64,000 nucleotides of DNA from contig NZ_FNON01000002.1 of NCBI RefSeq assembly GCF_900107045.1, forward strand, positions 1,116,001 to 1,180,000, in the 5' to 3' direction. The notes beneath the pieces were generated by a model. That model had not been told where the DNA came from and ran no database searches. It was given only the letters and a program-made list of their open reading frames with translations. Below are positions 56,124-64,000 of the stretch, piece by piece. This DNA is from Amycolatopsis xylanica. GTDB taxonomy: Bacteria; Actinomycetota; Actinomycetes; Mycobacteriales; Pseudonocardiaceae. The position numbers were made by a program, and so were the translations under genes. Position 1 is the first letter of the stretch; the number at the start of each line of letters is the position of its first letter.

Positions 56124-57425
56124 ATGACCGCAGCTCGGATCGTGGTGGTGGGGACCGGATACGTCGGCTTGACCACGGGGGCCTGCTTGGCCAGCCTGGG
56201 TCACCGCGTCACGTGCGTGGACGTCGACCAGGCAAAGGTCGCGCGGCTCTCGGCAGGCAGGGTCGACATTCTCGAACCCGGTTTGTCCGAATTGGTCGCC
56301 AGGGGACTGACCAGTGGGCGGCTCACCTTCGTCGTCGGCGCCCGCGAGGCCGTCCAAGACGCCGAGGGCGTGTTCCTCTGCGTGCCGACCCCGATGGGCG
56401 CGGGCGGATCGGCCGACCTGCGCGCCGTCGAGGCGGTGACCGAAGAGATCGGCGACGTGCTGCCGTCCGGCTGCGCGCTGATCACCAAGTCGACCGTGCC
56501 CGTCGGCACCTCGCGGCGGATCCGCGAGATGGTCGGCCGCTCGGACATCCCGGTCGTGTCGAACCCGGAGTTCCTCCGCGAGGGCACCGCGGTCGTCGAC
56601 TTCCTCAACCCAGACCGCATCGTCGTCGGCTCGGACGACCGCGAAGCCGCCACCTGGGTCGGCTCGCTCTACGAAGACCTCGCTTCGGCCACCGTCATCT
56701 GCGACGCGGCCAGCGCCGAGCTGGTCAAGTACGCGGCGAACTGCTTCCTCGCGGTCAAGCTCTCCTACGTCAACTCGATCGCCGAGCTCTGCGAACGACT
56801 CGGCGCGGACATCACGGTCGTCACCGAGGGCATGGGCTACGACCGCCGCATCGGCCGCTCCTTCCTCAAGCCAGGCCCCGGCTGGGGCGGCTCCTGCCTC
56901 CCCAAGGACACCAGCGCGCTGGTCAAGATCGCCGAGTCGGTGCAGTACGACTTCGGTCTGCTCAACTCCGCGATCGAGGAGAACATCGCCCAGCGCGACC
57001 GCGTGGTCGCCAAGATCGCGGGCGCGGTCGGCGGCACGCTCAACGGCGCCCGCATCGGCGTGCTCGGCCTGGCCTTCAAAGCGGGCACCAACGACCTGCG
57101 TGACTCACCCGCGCTCGCTGTCTCCTCGGTCCTGTGCGCGCTCGGCGCCGAGCTCACGGCCTACGACCCGGCCGTCGGCGGCGAGATCGCGGGCATGACG
57201 GTCGTCGACGACCCGTACCAGGTCGCGAAGGCGGCCGACGTGGTCGTCGTGCTGACGGAATGGGACGAGTTCAAGCGCCTCGACTGGTCCTACATGGCCG
57301 AGCAGATGGACGGCGACACGGTCGTCGACACGCGCAATCTCCTTGACCCGCAAGCGATCCTGGACGTCGGCCTGTGCTGGCAGGGCATCGGCCGTCCCCG
57401 CGTGCGCCGCGAGGTCAACGCCTGA
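56124..57425 (+). CDS. ugd: UDP-glucose 6-dehydrogenase
   Basis: 433 residues. Rossmann GTGYVGLTTGACLASLGHRV, then STVPVGTSRRI, NPEFLREGTAVVDFLNPDRI, the substrate helix ELVKYAANCFLAVKLSYVN and the catalytic Cys258 in GWGGSCLPKDT. It oxidises UDP-glucose to UDP-glucuronate with NAD+, feeding cell-surface polysaccharides. ATG 56124 is chosen over an upstream open frame. It opens a plus-strand run with a GNAT and a gamma-glutamyltransferase, without obvious functional link. Confidence 0.95.
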   Translation: MTAARIVVVGTGYVGLTTGACLASLGHRVTCVDVDQAKVARLSAGRVDILEPGLSELVARGLTSGRLTFVVGAREAVQDAEGVFLCVPTPMGAGGSADLRAVEAVTEEIGDVLPSGCALITKSTVPVGTSRRIREMVGRSDIPVVSNPEFLREGTAVVDFLNPDRIVVGSDDREAATWVGSLYEDLASATVICDAASAELVKYAANCFLAVKLSYVNSIAELCERLGADITVVTEGMGYDRRIGRSFLKPGPGWGGSCLPKDTSALVKIAESVQYDFGLLNSAIEENIAQRDRVVAKIAGAVGGTLNGARIGVLGLAFKAGTNDLRDSPALAVSSVLCALGAELTAYDPAVGGEIAGMTVVDDPYQVAKAADVVVVLTEWDEFKRLDWSYMAEQMDGDTVVDTRNLLDPQAILDVGLCWQGIGRPRVRREVNA

Positions 57426-57441
57426 GTACTAGGGTCTGCGC

Positions 57442-57927
57442 ATGTCTGTAACCGTGCGACCTGCTACTTCGGCCGACGTGCCCGCCGTCGCCAAGATCTG
57501 GCGCGACGGCTGGCACGACGCGCATCTCGGCCATGTCCCCGACGGGCTCGTCGAGGTCCGCACCGACGAGTCGTTCGCGACGCGTGCGGCCGAGCAGGTC
57601 GGCGAAACGGTTGTCGCGGTGGTCGGCGGGGTGCTCGCCGGGTTCGTCATGGTGATCGCCGACGAGGTCGAGCAGGTCTACGTCTCGGCCGACCATCGGG
57701 GCGCCGGGGTCGCGGCGGTGCTGCTTACCGCGGCGGAGCAGGTGGTCGTGCGCAACGGCCACGGAAAGGCCTGGCTCGCCGTGGTCGAGGGCAACACCAG
57801 GGCTCGCCGGTTCTACGAGCGGCAAGGCTGGATCGACGAGGGACCGTTCGATCATCACGCGCCGAGTGCCGATGGGCTGATTCTCGTGCCTGCTCATCGC
57901 TACGTGAAAGTAGTTAGCAACGCGTAG
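57442..57927 (+). CDS. GNAT-family N-acetyltransferase
   Basis: 161 residues with the GNAT fold: SVTVRPATSADVPAVAKIW, EQVYVSADHRGAGVAAVLL (acetyl-CoA pyrophosphate loop, R/QxxGxG/A as HRGAGVA) and GNTRARRFYERQGW. Substrate unknown. ATG 57442 lies 16 bp after ugd, and its stop 10 bp before the next gene. Confidence 0.93.
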   Translation: MSVTVRPATSADVPAVAKIWRDGWHDAHLGHVPDGLVEVRTDESFATRAAEQVGETVVAVVGGVLAGFVMVIADEVEQVYVSADHRGAGVAAVLLTAAEQVVVRNGHGKAWLAVVEGNTRARRFYERQGWIDEGPFDHHAPSADGLILVPAHRYVKVVSNA

Positions 57928-57937
57928 GATCTGAGGC

Positions 57938-59695
57938 GTGTTCACGACCAGGCCGGAACTCGCCGGTACCCACGGCATGGTGGCATCGACGCACTGGCTG
58001 GCCTCGGCCACCGGCATGGCGGTGCTCGAAGACGGCGGCAACGCCTTCGACGCGGCAGTGGCCGCCGGGTTCGTGCTCCAAGTCGCCGAGCCGCACCTCA
58101 ACGGCCCCGGCGGGCAAGTGCCCGCGATCTTCGTGACCGCGTCGGACCGGACGCCCCGCGTGCTCGCCGGCCAGGGTGTCTCGCCCGCCGCCGCGACGCC
58201 CGAACACTTCGCCGACCTGGGCCTCGATCTCATCCCCGGCTCCGGGCTGCTGGCCGCGACAGTGCCGGGCGCGTGGGACGGCTGGCTGCTCCTGCTGCGT
58301 GACCACGGCACGAAACGCCTGCGTGACGTGCTCAAGTACGCGATCGCCTACGCCCGTGACGGGGTCCCGCTCGTCGACCGCGTCACCGAAACGATCGCCG
58401 CGGTGTCCGATTTGTTCCGCGATCACTGGACCTCATCGGCCGAGTTGTGGCTGCACGCCAGGCCGGGCGAACTGCACCGCAATCCCGCGCTGGCCGCGAC
58501 CTGGGAACGGCTGCTGCGCGAGGCCGAGTCCGTCAACGACCGCGACGCCCAGATCGAGACCACGCGCCGGGCCTGGTCGCGTGGGTTCATCGCCGAGGCG
58601 ATCGACGCGTTCAGCCGCCAGGCGTTCCGCGACGACTCCGGCCGCGACCACGCCGGCCTGCTCACCGCGGACGATCTCGCGAGCTGGGAAGCGACCTACG
58701 AAGACGCGTTGATCACCGATGTCGGCGACTGGGGACTCGTCAAGCTCGGAGCTTGGACGCAAGGACCGGCGCTCGCGCAGCAAGTGTTGCTGCTGGACGG
58801 TTTCCGCGACGAATTGTCCTATGTGGACGGCGTGCCGACGGCGCGCACGGTGCACCTGGCGACCGAGTGCGCGAAGCTCGCGTTCGCCGACCGCGAGGCT
58901 TGGTACGGCGACACCGACGTCCCGCTCGACGTCCTGCTGTCCGCCGAGTACACGGCCGCGCGCCGCGCGTTGATCACCGATGAGGCGAGTGCCGAACTCC
59001 GGCCGGGCAACGGCGGCCGGCTGCCGTCGATCATCGAGAAACTCCGTGGCGCGCAAGCGGGTTCGGGGGCGACCGGCGAGCCGACCATCGGCCCGCAGGG
59101 ACAGACGCGCGGCGACACCGTGCACATCGACGTCGTCGACGCCGCGGGCAACATGGTGTCCGCGACCCCGTCCGGCGGCTGGCTGCAGTCGAGCCCGACC
59201 ATCCCCGAACTCGGTTTCTGCCTCGACTCGCGCGCCCAGATGTTCTGGCTCGAACAGGGCCTGCCGAACTCGCTGCGCCCAGGCAAACGCCCGCGCATCA
59301 CGCTTTCGCCGTCGATGGCGCTGCGCCACGGCGAGCCGACCATCGCGTTCGGCACGCCGGGCGGCGACCAGCAAGACCAGTGGCAGCTGTGCTTCTGGCT
59401 GGCGCACACGCTCGGTGGCCTGAACCTCCAAGAGGCCATCGACTCGCCTGCCTGGCACACCACCGCGTTCCCGAGTTCGTTCTACCCGCGCTCGTGGACA
59501 CCGCGTGAGCTGGTCGTCGAATCACGGCTCGGAAAGTCCACAATGGACGAACTCGCCGAGCGAGGTCACCAGGTCGTCGACGCCGGACCGTGGTCACTCG
59601 GCCGCCTGTCGGCCGTCTCGCGCGACCCTGCCACCGGCATCCTGCGCGCCGCCGCCAACGCGCGGGGCGCGCAGGGATACGCCGCGGGCCGCTAG
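57938..59695 (+). CDS. Gamma-glutamyltransferase family (YwrD-like)
   Basis: 585 residues of the Ntn-hydrolase GGT family. Large-subunit part: MVASTHWLASATGMAVLEDG, GNAFDAAVAAGFVLQVAEPH, NGPGGQVPAIF. The small-subunit nucleophile is expected at Thr394 in RGDTVHIDVVDAAGNMVSAT, and the substrate loop ATPSGGWLQSSP fits. There is no signal peptide, as in YwrD-type proteins. The GTG 57938 start lies 10 bp after the GNAT gene. It could cleave gamma-glutamyl amides or glutathione-like thiols. The stop overlaps the converging VOC gene stop (CTAG). Confidence 0.9.
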   Translation: MFTTRPELAGTHGMVASTHWLASATGMAVLEDGGNAFDAAVAAGFVLQVAEPHLNGPGGQVPAIFVTASDRTPRVLAGQGVSPAAATPEHFADLGLDLIPGSGLLAATVPGAWDGWLLLLRDHGTKRLRDVLKYAIAYARDGVPLVDRVTETIAAVSDLFRDHWTSSAELWLHARPGELHRNPALAATWERLLREAESVNDRDAQIETTRRAWSRGFIAEAIDAFSRQAFRDDSGRDHAGLLTADDLASWEATYEDALITDVGDWGLVKLGAWTQGPALAQQVLLLDGFRDELSYVDGVPTARTVHLATECAKLAFADREAWYGDTDVPLDVLLSAEYTAARRALITDEASAELRPGNGGRLPSIIEKLRGAQAGSGATGEPTIGPQGQTRGDTVHIDVVDAAGNMVSATPSGGWLQSSPTIPELGFCLDSRAQMFWLEQGLPNSLRPGKRPRITLSPSMALRHGEPTIAFGTPGGDQQDQWQLCFWLAHTLGGLNLQEAIDSPAWHTTAFPSSFYPRSWTPRELVVESRLGKSTMDELAERGHQVVDAGPWSLGRLSAVSRDPATGILRAAANARGAQGYAAGR

Positions 59696-60570
59696 GGCTT
59701 GCGCCAGAGCCAGAACTCGATGCCCTGGTCGTCGGTGCAATCCGCGGTGTCGCCATACGGGTTGTGCTCGATTTCCCCTGGCCGCCCGCCCTGCGCGCGA
59801 ACCCGCTCGAGTGCCGCCTCCAGGTCGTCGACGGCGTACATCAGCTTCCAGCCGACCTGGGACTGCCCGCCCCAGAGCCCGCCAGGGAGCCCCGGCCCTT
59901 CGAAGCCCCAAGCCCCTTCGACACGCCCGGCCGAGAACTGCCAGCCCAGCACGGCGCTGTAGAACGTCTTCGCGGCCTTGTCGTCCGGGGCCTGGAAGGT
60001 GAAGTACATGGCTTCACCGTGCTTGGCGGGTTTCTGCCCCGGCGCGGTCGGCGCCGCCGCCTGCGACACCAGCCACCGCTGGCCGAAGGGGTCACGGAAC
60101 GCCCCGCTCGTGCCATAGGGCGACGCCGTCACCGGCCGGATCACCTCGGCGCCCAGCTCCACCGCCCTGGTGAAGCTCGCGTCCACATCGGACACCTCGA
60201 CCCGCACCGACGCCCCACCGGTCGTCGAGGCGACGTGCCCGATCTCGGGGTGCTCCTCGGCCAGCATCAGCACGGAATCGCCGATGGCCAGCTCCGCGTG
60301 CCCGATCTTCCCGTCCTCCATGACGATCGGATCGCCCCGCCGGGTCGCGCCGAACACCTCGACATAGAAGTCCAACGCCGCCCGCGCGTCGGAAACAGCC
60401 AGGTAAGGCGCGAGCGAACGGGTTTCGGCGCGCGACGGCGCCTCGGTCGTGGTCATGTCGTCTCCTCGCAACACGGCTTCGCGAAGCCGCGTCAGCAGCT
60501 CCTCGGCGAAGTCCGCGTCAGGTTCGATGGGCTGCGGAGGACGGCGAAGCGCGTCGAACGGATCAAGCAT
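59692..60570 (-). CDS. Two-domain VOC protein with N-terminal extension, coupled to an ECF sigma factor
   Basis: 292 residues. The N-terminal 40 (MLDPFDALRRPPQPIEPDAD...) are a segment not part of the VOC fold. VOC 1 follows (LAPYLAVSDARAALDFYVEV, VEVSDVDASFTRAVELGAEV, RDPFGQRWLVSQ) and VOC 2 (MYFTFQAPDDKAAKTFYSAV, VDDLEAALERVRAQGG, EFWLW). ATG 60570 is preferred to an internal ATG because AAGGAGGG stands five bases upstream inside the sigma gene, whose stop it overlaps by 8 bp. So VOC and sigma are translated together. Metal ligands and substrate undetermined. Confidence 0.87.
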   Translation of the reverse strand: MLDPFDALRRPPQPIEPDADFAEELLTRLREAVLRGDDMTTTEAPSRAETRSLAPYLAVSDARAALDFYVEVFGATRRGDPIVMEDGKIGHAELAIGDSVLMLAEEHPEIGHVASTTGGASVRVEVSDVDASFTRAVELGAEVIRPVTASPYGTSGAFRDPFGQRWLVSQAAAPTAPGQKPAKHGEAMYFTFQAPDDKAAKTFYSAVLGWQFSAGRVEGAWGFEGPGLPGGLWGGQSQVGWKLMYAVDDLEAALERVRAQGGRPGEIEHNPYGDTADCTDDQGIEFWLWRKP

Positions 60571-61114
60571 CGCTGCCCTCCTTCTCTTGATAGGCCTTCC
60601 TGAACGCCATGCGCGCTCTGACCAGCAACGCCTCGGTCGCGTGCACGCTGCGTCCCAAATGCGCCGCGACCTCGGGCACCCCGAGCCCGTCCACATAGCG
60701 CAACGTCAACGCGGACCGGTGATGCGGACCGAGCGTCGCGAGCACCTGCCTGGCCAGCAGCGCGTCCAGCTGCTCGTCCCACGGATCAGTGACCTCGGGT
60801 TCACTGTCGTGGACGATCCGGAGCCCGCGCTCTTCACGTTCCTTGCGCCGCCAGTGGTCGGCGAGCTTGTGCCGGGCGACGCCGATCAGCCACCCGGTGC
60901 TCACCTCGGGTGCGTAGTCCTTGCGGCAGGCACTGACCGCGCCGAGAAAGGTCTCGGACGTCAGCTCCTCGGCCAGCGTGCGATCACCGCACCGGGACAG
61001 CAAGTACCCATAGACCTCCGGCAACGCCGACTCGTACAGAGCCAGCAGCGCGAAGGCCGGGTCCCGGCGCACCCGCGGTTCCGTCACATCCTCATCGTCG
61101 CTCGGCGAGCCCAT
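60563..61114 (-). CDS. ECF-family RNA polymerase sigma factor
   Basis: 183 residues with regions 2 (ALYESALPEVYGYLLSRCGD, LAEELTSETFLGAVSACRKD, TGWLIGVARHKLADHWRRKE) and 4 (LARQVLATLGPHHRSALTLR, GVPEVAAHLGRSVHATEALL). No anti-sigma gene with a membrane helix is next to it; the next gene is the VOC protein. ATG 61114 overlaps the acyl-CoA dehydrogenase end by 23 bp; GTG 61087 is another start. It may direct expression of the VOC gene and of unlinked genes. Confidence 0.92.
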   Translation of the reverse strand: MGSPSDDEDVTEPRVRRDPAFALLALYESALPEVYGYLLSRCGDRTLAEELTSETFLGAVSACRKDYAPEVSTGWLIGVARHKLADHWRRKEREERGLRIVHDSEPEVTDPWDEQLDALLARQVLATLGPHHRSALTLRYVDGLGVPEVAAHLGRSVHATEALLVRARMAFRKAYQEKEGSDA

Positions 61115-62135
61115 TCTCCGACGGGTGAATCTCGAATTTTTCGAGCAGCGCCGACTTGATCACCGGCCTGCTGCCCGCGACCAGCAAGAACGTCGCCTCC
61201 CTGACCAGCCGCTGTGCGTGCTGACCGGCGAGCACGGCACCACTGCCGACCGCCGCGACCAGGGCACCGGCCGACCGGAAAGCCAACTCGGCGGCCCGTG
61301 CCCTGGCCTGTGGCAGCGCGCCCGGATCGGCCAACCCCACGTCCAGCGCGGCTCGGATCTTTGTCTGCTCGGCGCGTAGGGAAGCGGCGGTTTCCGGCTT
61401 CCCCGCGTCTTCGATCAGGCGGGCCGCCCGCTCGGCGATTCCCAGGGGAGCGCAGCCGTTCAGCCGCGACGCGAAGGTGTTCCCGGCGACGAAGTCCGCG
61501 TAAGCCACCTCGGCGAAGACGTTCTCTCGTGGCACGTACAGGCCGTCCACGGTCAGCCCGACGGTAGCGGTGCCTTGCGCTGCCACCAGCTCCAGCCGCC
61601 TGACCGCGAGATTCGGCCCGGCCACCGGCCGGATAACGGCGCTGACCACGGCGTCGCCGTCCCGTCCGGAAAGCTGAAGCACATCGATGCCGCCCCAGCC
61701 GCTCACGAAAGGCGCCTCGCCTTCGAACATGTACCCACCGTCGACGCGGGTGGCGCGCATCCGCGGCGGCGTCGGGATGACGCCCGCGTAGGCGACCCCG
61801 GCGCGCAGATCACCCCTGATCAGCGAGGCGAGGTACCTGTCGCGCAGAGCCTCGTTCGACGACGAGAGCAGGCCGACCACCAGTCCGTGGTGCTGGATCC
61901 AGGTGAACATCGTGCTCAAGCAGCCGCCTGCGAGCGTCTCAAGCACCGCGATCAGTTCCGGGAACTCGGCCCCGGCGCCGCCCGCCTCGGCAGGCGCCGC
62001 CAAGCCATAGAAGCCGTCAGCGGCCAGCCGGTCGAAGTGGGCGCGTGGCACCTCACCCTTCGCGTCCACCTCGGCCGCGGCCGGAAACAGTACGTCATCG
62101 GCGAGGGCACGGGCCCGCTCGACCAGCTCACTCAT
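61092..62135 (-). CDS. Acyl-CoA dehydrogenase family flavoprotein
   Basis: 347 residues, slightly short of the usual 380. N-terminal helices (ADDVLFPAAAEVDAKGEVPR), middle beta domain with YAGVIPTPPRMRATRVDGGY and the flavin-binding FVSGWGGIDVLQLSGR, and C-terminal helices (FRSAGALVAAVGSGAVLAGQ). The general base Glu of classical members is not obvious. It uses FAD to act on an acyl-CoA or acts as a monooxygenase-like variant. ATG 62135. A DmdR/IdeR-like box (62140-62158) sits directly upstream. Confidence 0.85.
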   Translation of the reverse strand: MSELVERARALADDVLFPAAAEVDAKGEVPRAHFDRLAADGFYGLAAPAEAGGAGAEFPELIAVLETLAGGCLSTMFTWIQHHGLVVGLLSSSNEALRDRYLASLIRGDLRAGVAYAGVIPTPPRMRATRVDGGYMFEGEAPFVSGWGGIDVLQLSGRDGDAVVSAVIRPVAGPNLAVRRLELVAAQGTATVGLTVDGLYVPRENVFAEVAYADFVAGNTFASRLNGCAPLGIAERAARLIEDAGKPETAASLRAEQTKIRAALDVGLADPGALPQARARAAELAFRSAGALVAAVGSGAVLAGQHAQRLVREATFLLVAGSRPVIKSALLEKFEIHPSENGLAERR

Positions 62136-62139
62136 GAAG

Positions 62140-62158
62140 TTAGGTTACCCTAAGTTGA
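62140..62158. promoter_or_regulatory. Iron-box-like (DtxR/IdeR/DmdR) sequence
   Basis: TTAGGTTACCCTAAGTTGA against the consensus TTAGGTTAGSCTAACCTAA: 14 of 19 positions match by eye. It contains the dyad TTAGG-N4-CCTAA and lies 5-23 bp upstream of the acyl-CoA dehydrogenase start codon. Confidence 0.45.
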
Positions 62159-62160
62159 AG

Positions 62161-62211
62161 GGCTCGTGAGCGTTGCGGGCGGTTAGAACCCGCCCGCAAC
62201 GTTCACGACCC
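62161..62211. repeat. Palindromic dispersed repeat, copy 2 (GGGTCGTGAG family)
   Basis: Arms GGCTCGTGAGCGTTGCGGGC.. and ..GCCCGCAACGTTCACGACC meet at GGTTAGAACC, the same apex as copy 1 at 15011-15060, and share the outer TCGTGA/TCACGA. It lies just beyond the MFS exporter stop and probably terminates that gene. Confidence 0.75.
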
Positions 62212-62215
62212 CCGT

Positions 62216-63634
62216 TTACCCCCGCGGATCCGGCAGGCGCCGGGCGAACCACATGACCCCCACCGTCAGCACCGCCTGCAGCCCGATCACCGTCATGAAC
62301 GCGTCCCGAACGCCCACCGACCCGATCAGCGAAGCGAACAGGCTCCCCAAGGTCGCGACCCCCAGCGCCAGCGACGTCTGCTGAGTCGTGGTCATCACGC
62401 CACTACCCACACCGGCGATCTCGGTGGGCACCCGCGAAAGCACGACCCGGAACAGTGTCGTCATCGCCAGCCCCTGCCCGATCCCGGCCAGCAACATCCC
62501 CGGCGCCAGGTCCAGCACGGTGACCAATGGCCAGGCCATCGCGACCGTCCCGACCAGCACCAGCAGCCCGATCAGCTGAAACGCGGCGCCCGCCACCACG
62601 ACCCGCTGACCGAACCGCGTCACGAACCGGCTGCTGACCAGCGACATCGTGAAGAATCCGACGGCCATCGGGGTTAGCGCGAGCCCAGACTTCAGCGGCC
62701 CGAAGTGCAGACCCTCTTGCAGCGTCACGGCGACCACGAACATGAACGCGCCGAAGCCCGCGAAGAACGGCACCCCCACCATCAGCCCGCGGCGCATCGA
62801 CGGCATCCGCATCACCGAAGGCGGCAGCAGCGGCATCGCACCGGACCGCTCGATCCGCCGTTCCACCACCACGAAACCCCAGACGGCGAGTGGGAACACG
62901 GCCAGCAGCACGATGCTCCACACCGGCCACCCCAGCGCGCGCCCTTCCATGAGCGGGACCAGCAGCGAAAGGATCGAGACACCCAGCAACACCGTGCCGA
63001 GCCGGTCGACGCCATGCGGGTTCTCCGAGCGGCTCTCCGGCAGCGTCTGGCGGGCGAGCCAGAGGCCGACGAGGCCGATCGGCACGTTGACCAGGAAGAT
63101 CGGCCGCCAGCCGGTGCCCCACAGGTTGGCCGAGACGAGCAGTCCGCCCACGAGCTGGCCGACGACGGTCGAGATCCCGCCCATCGCGCCGTAGAGTCCC
63201 AGCGCCTTCGACCGGCTTTCCCCCGATGTCGACGCCTGGATGATCGAAAGCACCTGCGGCAGCATCAACGCCGACGCCGCCCCTTGCAGGGCCCTGGCCA
63301 GCACCAACATGTCGACAGATGGCGCGATTCCGCAGAGCAGCGAGGTCACGGTGAACGCCATGAGCCCGATGAAGAACAGACGGCGGCGGCCGTAGGCGTC
63401 CCCCAGTCGCCCACCCACCACCAGCAACAGCGCATACGAGATGCCGTACGCCGCGACCACCAGCTCGAGCGTGGCGGTGGACGCGTGCAGATCGGCGTTG
63501 ATCGTCGGCAGCGCGACGTTGACGATGAAGAAGTCGATGATCGGAAGTGCCGCCCCCAGCAGCACGGTGACCAGGCCAGCACTGGACAGGCCCGGCCTGA
63601 CTACGCGCGTCGGCGCGGCTTGAGTCAAGGTCAT
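62216..63634 (-). CDS. MFS drug-type exporter (DHA2-like)
   Basis: 472 residues with 13-14 predicted helices. Family motifs are FFIVNVALPTINADLHAST (helix 1, D-x-x-x-V-N-V-A-L-P), GRLGDAYGRRRLFFIG (motif A) and ALQGAASALMLPQVLSIIQA (motif B-like). Proton-driven export of toxic compounds or antibiotics. ATG 63634. It is divergent from an XRE regulator, with two copies of CCTGGTACCA in the gap. Closest to EmrB/QacA-like exporters. Confidence 0.93.
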   Translation of the reverse strand: MTLTQAAPTRVVRPGLSSAGLVTVLLGAALPIIDFFIVNVALPTINADLHASTATLELVVAAYGISYALLLVVGGRLGDAYGRRRLFFIGLMAFTVTSLLCGIAPSVDMLVLARALQGAASALMLPQVLSIIQASTSGESRSKALGLYGAMGGISTVVGQLVGGLLVSANLWGTGWRPIFLVNVPIGLVGLWLARQTLPESRSENPHGVDRLGTVLLGVSILSLLVPLMEGRALGWPVWSIVLLAVFPLAVWGFVVVERRIERSGAMPLLPPSVMRMPSMRRGLMVGVPFFAGFGAFMFVVAVTLQEGLHFGPLKSGLALTPMAVGFFTMSLVSSRFVTRFGQRVVVAGAAFQLIGLLVLVGTVAMAWPLVTVLDLAPGMLLAGIGQGLAMTTLFRVVLSRVPTEIAGVGSGVMTTTQQTSLALGVATLGSLFASLIGSVGVRDAFMTVIGLQAVLTVGVMWFARRLPDPRG

Positions 63635-63660
63635 GGGTACTACGATCCGCCGCCAGGGAA

Positions 63661-63708
63661 CCTGGTACCAGGAGCCTGTTCATCCTGGTACCACGACTAC
63701 CTGGCACC
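63661..63708. promoter_or_regulatory. Repeated CCTGGTACCA operators between MFS exporter and XRE regulator
   Basis: A perfect 12-bp palindrome CCTGGTACCAGG (63661-63672), a second CCTGGTACCA (63684-63693) 23 bp on, and a partial CCTGGCACC (63700-63708). Two turns of helix separate the first two, consistent with cooperative binding by the divergent XRE regulator. Confidence 0.6.
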
Positions 63709-63736
63709 CGTCTCACGCCTGTGCGAACCTGGATAC

Positions 63737-64000
63737 ATGACCGTTGCCGTCCAGCGCCACGAGCTGGCGTCCTTCCTCCGCAGCCGCCGCGAGCGCATCA
63801 CGCCCGAGCAGGTCGGGCTGCCGCAGGGCGGCCGCCGCCGCACGCCCGGCCTGCGGCGCGAGGAGGTCGCGCAGCTCGCCGGGGTCGGTGTCACCTGGTA
63901 CACCTGGCTCGAGCAGGGCCGGGACATCAACGCCTCCGAGCAGGTGCTCGAAGCCATCTCGCGCACGCTGCGCCTGGACCCTTACGAGCACACCCACCTG
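63737..64000 (+). CDS. XRE-family regulator, MmyB-like (3' end outside window)
   Basis: First 88 residues only. ELASFLRSRRERITPEQVGL, RRTPGLRREEVAQLAGVGVT and WYTWLEQGRDINASEQVLEA are the well-conserved HTH of the MmyB-like group, whose C-terminal domain binds a fatty-acid-like ligand in the solved homologue. ATG 63737. It is divergent from the MFS exporter and is its likely local regulator. Confidence 0.93.
   Translation, partial: MTVAVQRHELASFLRSRRERITPEQVGLPQGGRRRTPGLRREEVAQLAGVGVTWYTWLEQGRDINASEQVLEAISRTLRLDPYEHTHL

Overview
The window is GC-rich actinomycete chromosome, most likely Pseudonocardiales (Amycolatopsis-like). This is inferred from codon bias, frequent GTG starts, the rodA-pstP-fhaB-fhaA-tRNA-Leu arrangement, an NsdA-like regulator and many Pseudonocardiaceae-type hypotheticals. 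In mycobacteria the same rodA-pstP-fhaB-fhaA-leuT block lies about 20-25 kb from oriC, so this segment is probably origin-proximal. I see no phage, insertion sequence, CRISPR array or rRNA.

Layout. (1) 1-4600: cell-elongation and Ser/Thr-phosphorylation signalling genes on the minus strand (rodA partial, pstP, fhaB, fhaA), then tRNA-Leu(CAG) and a terminator. (2) 4619-9017: a compact minus-strand operon of XRE-type regulator with an unrecognised C-terminal domain, glycosyltransferase, hexapeptide acyltransferase and P450. It is divergent from a small membrane protein, and two matching 17-bp dyads sit in the divergent gap. (3) 9064-16120: FKBP prolyl isomerase, secreted penicillin-acylase-like hydrolase with a discoidin domain, VOC protein, alpha/beta hydrolase, Cys/Met-type PLP enzyme and patatin. 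(4) 16144-25306: a GntR regulator divergent from a nine-kilobase catabolic operon (peptide-type ABC transporter, aldehyde dehydrogenase, SDR, amidase) with a perfect GntR palindrome between them. (5) 25343-34822: a large unknown protein, two coupled CoA-ester lyases, a transmembrane Ser/Thr kinase, an unknown protein, an NAD(P)-binding protein, a sugar-lactone-type flavin oxidase and a D-threonine-aldolase-like PLP enzyme.

(6) 34823-35282: the only gene-free stretch over 300 bases. It holds four DnaA-box-like 9-mers in 43 bp and a nested inverted repeat. (7) 35283-38604: TetR regulator, GH1 beta-glucosidase and a sugar MFS transporter. (8) 38616-44467: tandem hairpins, two small conserved unknowns, an NsdA-like HTH/TPR regulator, a phosphotransferase-family protein and a STAND-type NTPase with TPRs. 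(9) 44551-48323: a copper/metal envelope operon (membrane protein, YcnI, CopC, CopD and another membrane protein). The ycnI ribosome binding site is paired in a perfect stem with the stop region of the gene upstream. (10) 48527-52059: a complete osmoprotectant (OpuC/OsmVWXY-type) ABC importer. (11) 52070-64000: unknowns, a TM0106-type RecB-like nuclease, SDR, UDP-glucose dehydrogenase, GNAT, gamma-glutamyltransferase, a VOC protein coupled to an ECF sigma factor, acyl-CoA dehydrogenase, a drug-type MFS exporter and its divergent XRE regulator (cut by the window end).

Genes are packed through 4-bp ATGA/GTGA overlaps. Four convergent pairs share a CTAG stop overlap, while most of the other convergent gaps carry strong hairpins. 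The features I rate most worth testing are the twin dyads around the XRE-glycosyltransferase operon, the DnaA-box cluster and the ycnI RBS-sequestering stem.
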